Assembly: GCA_015499995.1 (NCBI GenBank)
Contig: JADNRV010000380.1
Span: 1-41,925, forward strand
Source: Flammula alnicola
Taxonomy: Eukaryota; Basidiomycota; Agaricomycetes; Agaricales; Strophariaceae
Direction: 5' to 3'
DNA length: 41,925 bases
Positions 11,403 through 21,679 of this stretch are shown one piece after another (within the stretch, counting starts at the first letter, position 1; each line of letters begins with the position of its first letter). Position numbers and translations under genes: made by a program. Below the pieces are notes generated by a model. It ran no database searches. It saw only the letters and a list, made by a program, of their open reading frames with translations, and was not told the origin of the DNA.

Positions 11403-13603
11403 TCATTGTCCGGCAGCCGTCGTTTCTTTCGCGGCCGATGACAAAGGAACGACGGTCGCATTCGTCGCCTGTAATTCATGCTGAGCGCCCAACCTAGGCG
11501 TCGATGGCTCGGTGCCACTCTCACTTTGCCCAGCATCGGAGAAGCTCGCAGACTGTGAGGCCGAGGAATGCCTCAGCGACTCCACCGCCGTAGCGAATGT
11601 CTGGTTCGAGTACATGCTTGCCCGTGACTCTGTGCGCGAAGACGCCCCGGTTGAATCATGATATGACGAGGCCGGAGCTGAGAGTTTTCCGAATTCGGAT
11701 ATAATCTGCTGCTTAGAAGACCGGGCAGAGGATCGTGAACCAGTAGTAGTAGAGGTGGTAGCCAATTTAGCGGTTTCATGGACATCTGCGGCTGGTCCTG
11801 AGATGGAGTTATGATTTTTGGAAATGGATGACGAGGCTGCAGGCTGAGAGTCGGCAGTAGTAGCAGACAGTGTTTGCCCTTCTGCATCTTTTCCGGCTGT
11901 AGGTGGAGGCGAAAGTGACGGCGGTTGACTGGCCTGGCCTTCAGTATTTCCTGACGAAGCCGCCTCTTCTGGTTCGCTATCCTCCGATGCAGCATCGGCA
12001 ACCTGGCCGAGCATATCTGCTGCATTGCTCGCTGAGCGGAGCCTCGACGGTCCGGCTGCTGAGCGCGGTGACGACACCTCAGCGGCGTCGAAGTCTGGCG
12101 GGGGAGGGAGCAAATCCAGCCGAGATGATGACGCGAACGCGATAGCATCAGCGCCGTAAGGCACTCCAAATCGGGCAAATGACTCTCTTGACGAGATGAC
12201 CTTGAGCTGCTCGGCCGTCGGCCCTGCCTTGGGGTAGGTAAACTCGGTACGAGTGACGGTGTGTGTGAGAGGAGAGGATATGGAGTTGAGTGAGATGAGA
12301 GAGGGAGAATTAAGTCTGACGGAGTTCATAGTGTGGGTCGACCTTTGGCGCGAGAGGGTGCGGAACATGGATGCGCTGAGGAGAGAGCCCGAGCCGGACG
12401 GCGTCGTACGATGAGTCGAGGCACGACTGGCTGACCCTTCGCGCCCATGGGACATATTGGACGAGAAAGCCGAATTATTGGAGGCGTTTCGGCTATGCCC
12501 TTGCGGATGCCCAACTATCGACATGCGGTTGAGGAGAGTCCGGAAACCAGATCGCCTGCGAGGAATTGTTTGAGGTGGTTCTGCTTGAGGTGGTTCCGGA
12601 GAGGTGCTCGGTGATGCAGTCGGCTGTTCTACGCTTGCAGAACTATCATTTCCTACAACTTCGAAGTATGCCGGTGCCTCCCCTCTTGGATCGGGCGGGT
12701 TGCTATTAGTGCTATCACTACGCATCAACGAACTTGTTTCATGAGAGCGGCGAGCCGAGCCACGCCGCGGCATGTTTTCTCCAGGTGGCGTATGCAGACT
12801 CTGCATGGATAAATCTCCTTCGGTATCGTCATTGTGAAGTAAGGGCATGTTATGAGGTGAGGTGGGCATGGGAGAGTATCGCGACACTTGGGACTGGTCT
12901 AACGATATCGAAGAATCGTTGTCGGCAGACGTCCTTACAACTGCTGCCGGCATCGTCGCATCCTCCATATCTCGACCCCTTGAATATTGTCAGCGAGCTA
13001 AAATGGAGAACAAGGGCACATGCCAACTGACCGGAAGATGACTAGTTCCTCTTCTCCGGGTTCCTTATTGTAAGGGGGCAAGGAAGTCACAGACATCTGG
13101 GAGGGTGTTCGTCGAGGCCTACGTGCTCTTCGTGTAGTTCGAGCAGCAGACTGGTTCTCGCCATTGATCGTTCCGGCGAGTTGCTCCGCGGTGATTTCCC
13201 TCGCACCTCCGGTAGCACCTCCCAACGGTGCTCCAATTGGCGCTGCACCTGCGAAGGAGAACAAGCGCACCGAATTGCGCAACGATTTTCTCGTCCAGGA
13301 CATTATCACGACGAAGAAAAGAATAATCACTACAACCACGATGGGGACCTACGTAGAGATTCGAGATTTATTAGGAAAAGAGAAAAAAAGCGAACTGGAA
13401 ACCCATACCCATATTTTCGGAGGCATAGCCTGACCACTGGAGTTGCTATCCCTCCTTTCGACGACATTCCCTTGAATTGGCGTCGCAGCGACTCCTCTGG
13501 GAGAGCTTATGGCCAGACCGAGAAGGAGAAGCGGCAGTCGCGATACGCTCTTCGTCAGCGGACACGTCTGGCACCTCCGTACATGCTGATGAACGTTGTT
13601 CAT
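11403..13603 (-). CDS. single-pass membrane protein with signal peptide and long Ser-rich cytoplasmic tail
   Basis: Three exons on the minus strand: 13409-13603, 13032-13348 and 11403-12978, with introns of 60 and 53 bp. They give 695 aa in one frame. The N-terminus has a hydrophobic segment (RLPLLLLGLAISS, residues 23-35) followed by a short ectodomain ending SNSSGQAMPPKIW, with a dibasic ERRDS that could be a processing site. A transmembrane helix follows immediately (VPIVVVVIILFFVVIMSW, residues 66-83), then basic residues, which sets the tail in the cytoplasm. The tail of about 600 aa is low complexity (Ser, Pro, Thr, Ala). It contains islands that look conserved: YNKEPGEEELVIFRGRDMED, RYSPMPTSPHNMPLLHND, RRRSGFRTLLNRMSIVG and FARFGVPYGADAIAF. 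I know no named domain for it. The ATG at 13603 is the one nearest the hydrophobic segment; an upstream in-frame ATG (near 13650) is possible. Confidence 0.75.
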
Positions 13604-14160
13604 GGATGTCGTATACAAGTCGTTTCGTTCATGAGGTCGTGCAAGGTACATGAATGTGATATTAGATAGAGGGAAGAAGAGGAAAGAGGTTGAGGCTGTG
13701 AGCGGCGTCAGTATGTAAGTGTCTATGACAGGGGACACTTTGTTTCCGGCCACGTGGATTCCATACAAGGTGATTAAGCCCGGCACAACTGCAGTTCAAA
13801 GAATGCAATCTAATGACACGGAACGGTATACATAGAGACTTAGTACTTATTGTTAATCTGGTTACTACATCAGGAAAAAACCCGATGTATACATTGTACA
13901 ACATTGAATATGTAGTAATCATAGCACCGTAGACATCCCCCTAAAATATAGGGCAACATAGCTCCATAGTGGAACTATATGCACCTACGTTGCTCCTGTT
14001 GTCCGGTAGGACCATAGCCTACATAGCCTACATATCGATCTATATTCCATGTAGGATATTATTAATCTCAATAGCTGGCGGCAGACCAAATCGCACATTT
14101 GGAGAATAAAAAACAGAATAAATTGATAAAACTAAAGAATCTAGCTAGCTAAATGTAATC
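13604..14160. other. gene-free, AT-rich stretch with short repeats
   Basis: Upstream region of the membrane-protein gene. Around 14015-14035 there is a short tandem (CATAGCCTA repeated, then CATAT). Around 13960-13975 there is an imperfect palindrome (CTCCATAGTGGA). I see no open frame with a credible start or splice pattern. Confidence 0.5.
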
Positions 14161-14620
14161 CTACTGACACACAGGTGAAGCTCTTTCCATTTTGAGAGCA
14201 GTAATCCTCCGAGAAAGCGGGATCCAAAGCTGTAACGAATCAGCAGCAGCACGGCGGGGGCGTAGCACTGATGGCGTGAGCAGAATACCTATACACGAAG
14301 ATGAAGTGAGTGAGTGGCCAGGAAGAGGAGAGGGTTACAGCCTATAACGTATTTGGGGTCTCAGTCGAGCAGGCAGAGGTGGGAAGTAAGAGCAAGTGGT
14401 CGGCAATTCTGACCTGTGCATGGGATCGCTCACCATCGCTTGTGCGTTGCGTGGTGCAGTTAACAGTGGCATCGGCTTCGCTAGATGAGAGAATGTTATA
14501 TTAGTGGCGTTGAACAATACATCCGGGGCCGAGAACTTACGATCGGTTGGATTGTCGCCTCCCATCAACAGGGTCTGCTGAAGGAAAGTCATCTAGTGAG
14601 GCATTCCAGCTTGCCTCCAT
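14161..14620 (-). CDS. small hypothetical protein, splice structure uncertain
   Basis: ATG 14620 opens MEASWNASLDDFPSADPVDG and reaches a clear donor near 14540. A second exon after TCATCTAG reads SEADATVNCTTQRTSDGE up to a donor near 14414. A last exon after GTGTATAG (about 14290) reads, in its most protein-like frame, ILLTPSVLRPRRAAADSLQL and then WIPLSRRITALKMERASP, with a stop at 14161-14163. The phase between exons two and three does not fit by my reading, so a donor or exon is missing or the last exon uses another frame. I do not recognise the family. The start-codon region and two good splice sites support a real gene, but its boundaries are tentative. Confidence 0.35.
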
Positions 14621-16407
14621 GGTAGTGTCGTTGCATGTCGAGGGACACGAGAGTTGAGGGCAGTGGGTAGTGGTGGGAAGAGGACAAGCTGGGTTGACAC
14701 GGTTAACAAGGCGACGAAGTTGAACTTTGATCAACAATGTCACGTGATGTCGGAGTTCAAATGAACTTTGCGAATTTCACCAAATTTCACCCCCAAGCAC
14801 TGGCGATCAGTGTTGGATCCTTATTATATACCCAAGCGGACTCGAACGACAGGTGCGAGCATCCGAGGATGTGGTGAGCCCCGCTGCGATAGTGGTAAAA
14901 GGTTGACTGCTTGCAGGTGAGCTCCAACCAATGACTCGGAAGTTGGGGCCCACAAAAAGAGGGCGACACTTGCAGGGGAGTACAGTAGTCTTGTATTCGA
15001 GACATTTATTAAAGTAACCAAGTGCTTTTAATTATAATGTACCTGTAGTTGCTTTCAAAGATTACAATAATCTATAGTCTTTGTAGTGATCCATAGTCGG
15101 TACGGCACACTATGCCGAACAATGCAGCTGCGTGCCAATGCAACAAGGCACAACTTAGCCGCTAGTGACGGCTCCCGGAGTGATCATAGGTGATGCAGAT
15201 CAACATAAGCACATGCAACATCGATGTAAGCGACTGGAGCCTATATTCTACAACAAAGCTTGGCAGGTGACTACGAGCTGGGCGTTTTTTCCTGATGTAC
15301 GAACAGCTTTTTTGGCTTTGTTGAAGGAGATGGTTAATAGTCAAAACTAAGAAACTTGTGCTGATGTGCTGTAAGGTTGGGCCGGAGGCGAGCTGTCTAA
15401 TAATACGCAGCGGGCCCAGATGCATCAACCCGGCATATCCGGAATGTCCGCGAGATAGTGGTATGTCAGAAGAAAGTTTCCGTGCAGAACAGAAGAAAGA
15501 GATAGATAAGTATATTCAACATCACCGAAGAAGCATCTTTTCGCTCACACGACCTTTGGGAAATGGGAGGCCACCAGCGGTAAGGTAGACTTTTAGAAAG
15601 AACTCAGAAAAGTGGCATGTCAGCTCTGAGCTCACCTTAATGTCCAAATTAACATTCAATCCATTTGCGGAGCTCCGCCTTTCGAGCGACACTGAGTACT
15701 AATGACCTATCACATCACCAAAAAGTCACTTCCTGACATGAGCTTATCATTACCCCAGCAGGAGAAATGTACATACGTGCCCAGCATTGCTCTTTGTTCA
15801 TTATCATGGTGCATAAATTGTTTAGCAGAGCATGAAGGGGATTAACATTGTGGGTACATACATGCTTCGCTTTGCCAATGCTGCCGATGGAAGACCAAGA
15901 AGTCGAGCTCGCATAGTGGCCAAGCATTGCGTGAACGCCGTTCATTTAGAAGCGAAATGGCGACAGTCGCTAGTCCACTCCCTGAAAGAGTCTGATGGTT
16001 GAACGTAACTGGCGAGTCACCTTTCATTTTTTCCCGACTTGAGATGCAAGAAGAGAATAAACATGTACTGGTCGATGAAGCTCTCCAGGAAATTTCCGCC
16101 GTACTACAGTACAGCAAACGCAATAATCCATCACGATAGCATCTTAAGAACGTAATTTTGAGTGCCTGCAAAAGCAAAGCAAGGTTTTGAATACATTATT
16201 CCGCCAAAAAAAAAGGTAGTATGAAGAGCAATCACACTACCTTCATCTTAAGAGCCGCTGATATGAAACCAGATATATAGAGGAATATCAGTTGAATTTG
16301 CAGAATGCTATACAAAATTGGATGTGGTCAATACAAATACGACAACTTGAAGAGACAGCGAAAAATGTAAAGTTGAGATATCACACCCTTCGGCCCAGCC
16401 AGCCCCG
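14621..16407. other. 1.8 kb intergenic region, no gene seen
   Basis: Between the small gene (14161-14620) and the PARP 3' end. Several short open frames exist on both strands, but none has family motifs or credible splice sites. An inverted repeat (AAGGTAGT at 16213-16220, ACTACCTT at 16236-16243) next to a run of nine A could form a small hairpin. It lies about 200 bp beyond the PARP stop. Confidence 0.5.
14740..14747. promoter_or_regulatory. E-box palindrome TCACGTGA
   Basis: A perfect TCACGTGA palindrome lies about 120 bp upstream of ATG 14620. It is flanked by two more palindromes: GTTGAACTTTGATCAAC at about 14719-14735, and AGTTCAAATGAACT at about 14754-14767. CACGTG is the core bound by bHLH factors such as Cbf1/USF types. 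A role here is inferred from position only. Confidence 0.35.
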
Positions 16408-19400
16408 CTACATCTTCACCATCAACAGGTACCTAAGTCGAATCTGCGAAGGGTCATAGACGATATACTAAAAAGAAACATTCAGTGAGCAACAACATTT
16501 GAGAAAACAGGCGGTTGAGAATACGTACTTCGTTATACTGGAGATATATGTTAGTGGGTCCGACATCCCGTCCTGGCCCAGCTGGCATATGGCATCCCAC
16601 TAGGTCCTCATGATCCAGTGCTTCGCCCGCGTCTTTCCAGTCCACAGGCTGCGTGCGCCCAATACCTTTGGTCGACCTACGGGAAAGAATGAGCTCAGAA
16701 GTTTGAATGGGAGATTTCGACGAAAATGGCATACCTCTTGTGATTATTCTTACACTCACGATCCGCGTCGTAGCTCTGATATTACAATCAATGAAGTGAG
16801 CAGAGCATATAACGGCAGAAAAAGGGGGTCACTGACTCCGTCTGTGAGTTCGTAGAAGGGTTTGGCAGCGACTTCGCACAGTAGAAGTAGACCAAGACCG
16901 TCGCTCAAGCTGAAACATAACCCGATACTTATTAAACATCGATTGGTTGAAAACGCGAAACAGTTGCCCACTATGAGTGACAGTAATTTGCAGACTGTAT
17001 ACAACCTTCAGCGTCTGACAAGCACGAACTAGGAAACACTGACTTTGGTCATCATGTCGGCGAAATAGACGCCTTTGCCGAACATATATCCAGTAACAGG
17101 AGCTGTAGAAAAATCATTACCATCAGTCATCCTCGCCGATCACTGAGCATTCATACCTTCAGGCGGGGCGACGCGCAGACCTTGTTTCAGGATACCTACG
17201 GAAAAGGAGCTCATCAATATGGTATCACTCAGGAGGTAATTACAATACACACCGGCGAAGTTCGTACTCCTAGAGCCATGCCACAATAAAAGTCGCTCAC
17301 CGTCCCCGAGCTTTTCATGTCCTTTCGCGTACCATGCCTCAGTTTCTCCGGCTCTAGAGGTACCAGGGATGCGATTCGTCAGCACAACTCTAGAAAGTAA
17401 ACAGTAAAAGAGGCTTGGAGATACCTTTCTACCCTGTACGCATGTCTGACAGTGACATTATACCGATGAGTCGCCCCATGTGTATCGCGTGCGTACGCCA
17501 CCAAGCTTTGGAATTCCTGAGTGTCTTTTTTGATGGGATCCATGCTGGAAAGACCCAAGGAGCGGAAGTGAGCATCGAGGGGATTGATAGGGTTTCCGAA
17601 CTCGTCTGATTGAACGGTGGATGCTATCAGCTTGGAGGCAATTTCCTGAAGAGGCCGATTTGGGTGAACAAGGGCAGATAGTAGAGAGATGTATGGAGCA
17701 TAAATACCATATCTCCAAGGGCGTCTACGAGGTCAAGTTCCTTGGATATATATTAATAAGGTCTTCGAGGATTTCCAGAGGTAAAATAAGCTCACTTTCT
17801 TGAGATGCACTGCATTGCCAATGACCACTGGCCGTTGTCTTCCGAAATCATGCGGGATGATGCTGCATCAGCGGTAAGTCCCATCTCAGAGGAAGGAAAA
17901 ATGAACGAAATACGAGTAGTAAGCACTGCTGAGAGTCTCGCAGGCAGTAAGAGCGTCTCCATATTCCCTGGCCCTATCACCCGCAGGATCTTGGATGACC
18001 TCTGCGAGAGTCTATTGAGATTTAAAGCGGACATGAGATCATCGTCAAGATCTCGTGTTTGGTTCATATACGGACCTTCAAAGCAGCGAAACCATTGAGA
18101 ATGGTTCTTTTAGCGAGCTTGCCTGAGGAGCTGTCAGAAGGAAGTACATATAGAGAATATCATAGTGAAAATCTCACCAAGGGGTAGCTTCTTCGCATCA
18201 TAATTCATAGATGACAAATGTGCATCGATAATACTGGGAAAGTTCAAAAAGTGAGGGAGGAGGGAAAGTCCAGGCAACTTCAGCATACCTCGTCGAGAAT
18301 ATGAGTCTGCAAAGTTCCTAATATGGGCCATTAGCGAAAAGACCACATTACAATGAAGAAACCAACCTGTATTTCAGAAGCAAGGGTAGAATCTGGAATG
18401 ACAATTTCTTCTTCCTTACTACCACTTGCGTCCTTCTCTTTCTTGTCCGTCTCATCTTCGTCATTGTAGTCCCGTTCTGCAGACCGCTTAGTGTACTTAC
18501 ATGTCACAGATACGAAACTCACCAAGCCATACATATTTTCCTATACGCTTGAATTTAGCCCGAGAGACGTGTCCAGGCTCACTTGATTCAGGCTCACCTT
18601 TTCTAGCGACCATGCCATGTCTAGCTTCCCAGGCGACAGCTGTTTTGGATTTGAACTGTTTCTTGAACTCGTGAATAGCAACAGAGGACGGCCAAGGGCC
18701 CTACGAGATAAGACATCAACATCAAGTTGGCGCTCTGAGGGCAGTGGATTACAGTACCTTTTTCAGGGTTTGCCCATTCTCGCCTACCCTACCCCAGCGA
18801 GTGAGGAGGGTACAATTAGAGTTGTCACCGATAGGATGCAGCAGTTGAAGAACGTAGAATCTGCAGGGGAGCTAACTGTCAGACAGAAAACGAAAGACGT
18901 GCAGAAATCACAAACGCAACTTGTTGTGATTCCCGCTCACGTCAGTTTGGTTGAGCATGGCATCCCAAACTCCTTCAGCATCTGAGTATACTTCGTGCGT
19001 GGCTTCGTAGGACGCGTCAGTGCATTGTCGTAATGGTGATCTGAGCTGAAGACATCATACCAACGAGACCCGAAACTGGGTCTACTGGCGCTGCCCCTCT
19101 CTTGATGACTGTGACCTGATGGTGGTAGAGCTTCAGGGGCTCGAGACTGAACGATCTAAAAGAGGATTCACCATCTTTTGTTCTCTTGCTGACTCGCCGT
19201 CAGCCGCATCGTCATCTTGCTGCTTAGCTTTCTTCGCTTTCTTGCTTGTCGGCTTTGCGACCTGTGTATCTTCGTCACTCGCAGAGTCGGCGCGCGCCCG
19301 TTTGGATTTCCCTTTCGCTGGGGCTTTGACAGGAGCATCTACAGCAGCAGGCACCGGCACCGTGTCGGTCGCGTCAGGTTGTGCCAGTGTGGTTGAGCCT

Positions 19401-19477
19401 GCCGCCTTGTTTCTCGAACTTGATCGAGTTGGAACAGCAGGAGCGCCATCTGCGGTAGCTTTCTTTCGAGGAGGCAT
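16408..19477 (-). CDS. poly(ADP-ribose) polymerase, PARP2-like (WGR, regulatory and catalytic domains)
   Basis: About 620 aa over some seventeen exons, from ATG 19477 to TAG 16408-16410. Residues 1-102 are a basic, Lys/Ala-rich nuclear-type tail (RNKAAGS, KGKSKRARAD, KKAKKAKQ) without PARP1 zinc fingers. The WGR domain reads HEVYSDAEGVWDAMLNQTD, FYVLQLLHPI, LLTRWGRVGENGQ, then FKKQFKSKTAVAWEAR. The helical regulatory domain reads KLPLGKLAKRTILNG and TLSSAYYSIIPHDFGR. The catalytic domain keeps the H-Y-E triad: LLLWHGSRSTNF (His), GKGVYFADMMTKSANYC (Tyr) and LQYNEYIVYDPSQI (Glu). An active enzyme that makes poly(ADP-ribose) from NAD+ in response to DNA breaks is therefore expected. The order and length match fungal and animal PARP2/3 types. 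Some exon joins in the middle (WGR to regulatory domain) rest on weak donors such as GTTGCG. Confidence 0.92.
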
Positions 19478-21679
19478 TTGTGATGGTTCAAATATACCAG
19501 TGCTTTATGGGTTGCCCAAATGTCTTCCAAAGTTGTGGGCTCCGAGTCTCGTTCAAGTTTGTTGATTCCACTTCTTTTTATAGACCGCGACGCGAGGTGG
19601 CCACGTGGGACGCGGACCCGAGCCATCTCCCGAATTGGAAAAACCCGACTCCCGACAAATGACTTTGCACAACGCCATGGTTCCACAACTGTACACAGAG
19701 CCTGAATATGACTGATATCTCCGACGAATGATTCTGGAGTCATTTCTGAAACCCGCCGTGTCTTACAATCGATCTGGATGTCTTTGATAAGACTTCACGG
19801 CTTCTGCGAAACAACTGGTGTTCTACTTACAGCATATGTCTGGAATTTTGCGCTTGAGTGGGTCAGAGGAAGGCGAAGATAAATTCTGCTTATCAGCAAC
19901 ATACAACTACATAATCAGTATATCGATCCCAGCGATATTATTGCAAAGACGCAGACTCGAGTCAATACTTAAATCACAGACAGGAGATAAGTAGCCTGGA
20001 AAGGGACCTCGCGTAAATACGAGCGTAATGAATTGGAGGCATCTTCTTAATATCTCTAGACTAAATCGCAACAAAATCCCCAGTCAGTAAACCGAGTGAG
20101 GTGTCGAAAGAGAGGTGCTTACGTGGCGATCCGTGCCTCTGACCCGTCATGCGAGTTCACATGTTAAGATTTCCAGAGTCGTACTTATGGTGTGTCGAGT
20201 GACTCCAATTATAAGTATAGTCCAATGACAGACACGCCATTAAGTTGTCACTTTCCGCTTCAGCTGGCTATTTTTGATCTGAGCGTTTTCTCATCAATGG
20301 AAGGTATGAAGGAGATAAAAGGGCAAAGTAACGTACCTTACACCTTCAGCACACGACGCCTACGGACGTAGACATATGGGGTTGCCTAGAAGAGGACAGC
20401 TTTACACGCTCAGTAAGCAGAGGTCAGAGCGGAGTGCTTTTGGCGATATAGTGCATAGTTCCGCTCGCTCGCTATCTCATATCGACCATTAAACGAGAAG
20501 GATGGGACGATCAAGGGCTTCGGCCTTCGAAATGAAGAGAGGACAGAGAGAAGGTACGTGTGGATCTTTGTCCGAGTGGATCTTTGCCCGACCGTCTCGG
20601 GTTTTGCAAAAGTGGCGAAGAAATCGACGGATATAATTTGTTTGTAAGTCATTTCTGGGTCTATTTCTCCTAGGTGAGGACACAGCTTGTCGATATGTGT
20701 TCCAAATCTGGAGGCGCCCATGGGGCGTGTCGCTATTTTGGCCGCCTCGTCCAGCCACTCAGGCCGAGTTCGTCGATGAGCCATAAGGATGTGTTGGGAG
20801 AAAAGGTGCTTTGAAGGGACTTGCATTACCCGGTCCTATTTTGGGTTTTCAATGGGTGAAGCACCATCGCGTTCCCAAGCCTTTATCGACTATTAGCTGC
20901 TTGAACCTTGGGAGATATCAAGCCGAAAGGAAATTTTGGAGAACAGAAGCATCTCGAACAATCAAACTGAGTAGTGCGTTCAAGAAAAGAGGTCGAGTAT
21001 ATCGTTAACGCTGAAGCTAGATGCTCAAACAAGGATTCTGGAACCAGGAGGTGGATAAGAATTGCGGTACTCACGCGCACGTCCGAAGCAAAAGAGGAGC
21101 AGCACTTTCAACTTTGTTCATATTTGTCCATTCGGCCCGTTCACGAGGCGGTACCGTCAAGCCGGATTCGAGATCAACAACACATGATGCTCGCAACTTC
21201 TACATATGTACTCCGACCCACAGCAGAAGGTGCAAGATACAACTGATCTCGCCTCCGGACTTCCGTATGTGCGAACCGAAGGCGTACATCCAGTCAAATT
21301 AACAAAGGGAACGACGCGATTTGAAAATCCCTCCATATGGTCCATGACTTCATCTCGTCGTGCCCTCTATGGAAGCGGGAATTCCGAGATGGAAAGGAGA
21401 TGAGGCCACGTCGTTATCAGGACAGTCCGTGGGTGCGCGAAGACGTGAATACCCAGCTGCTATTGATGCTCTATGGGGGACTCGTTATCAGCCTGGTAGA
21501 CGCACATGGCGGCTCTATCTATTCTCGAATGTGCCAACGATGCCTCATCATCCTTCTAATATTGGGCTCGGGATTTTTGACCCATAAAAGCATCCAAATC
21601 TCTGAAAAAGTATGCTGGCAATCCCTTTGCTCTTGTATTTTCCTAGTGAGGTCCTTCCTCGCCAGCGAGTCGCGAAAAC
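19478..21679. other. 2.2 kb between divergent PARP and S41 peptidase genes, no supported gene
   Basis: The left 250 bp holds the PARP promoter elements. The rest contains several overlapping short open frames on both strands. The longest (20410-20826, minus, 138 codons) has no recognisable domain, no signal peptide and no clear partner exons. The region just before 21680 should be the S41 gene promoter, but I see no obvious TATA box there. Confidence 0.5.
19576..19614 (-). promoter_or_regulatory. putative PARP promoter: TATA box, E-box and ACGCG elements
   Basis: On the minus strand a TATAAAA sequence (plus-strand 19576-19582) sits about 100 bp upstream of ATG 19477. Just beyond it are ACGCG (19590-19594), the palindrome CCACGTGG (19601-19608) and a second ACGCG (19610-19614). 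ACGCG is the core of the fungal MBF/MluI cell-cycle box (ACGCGT), though neither copy has the full six-base site. Spacing suits a core promoter. Control by these factors is inference. Confidence 0.4.

Noticed and set aside
15162..15588. Overlapping short frames on both strands
   Set aside because: No motifs, no consistent splice sites, and stop-free length is within chance for this base composition.
19339..19743. Minus-strand 134-codon frame overlapping the PARP start
   Set aside because: Alternative frame of the PARP first exon extended through its promoter. The PARP frame is supported by the downstream WGR and catalytic exons.
20410..20826. Minus-strand 138-codon open frame
   Set aside because: No domain, no splice partners and no signal peptide. 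It lies in a promoter-type intergenic region, so I could not support it as a gene.
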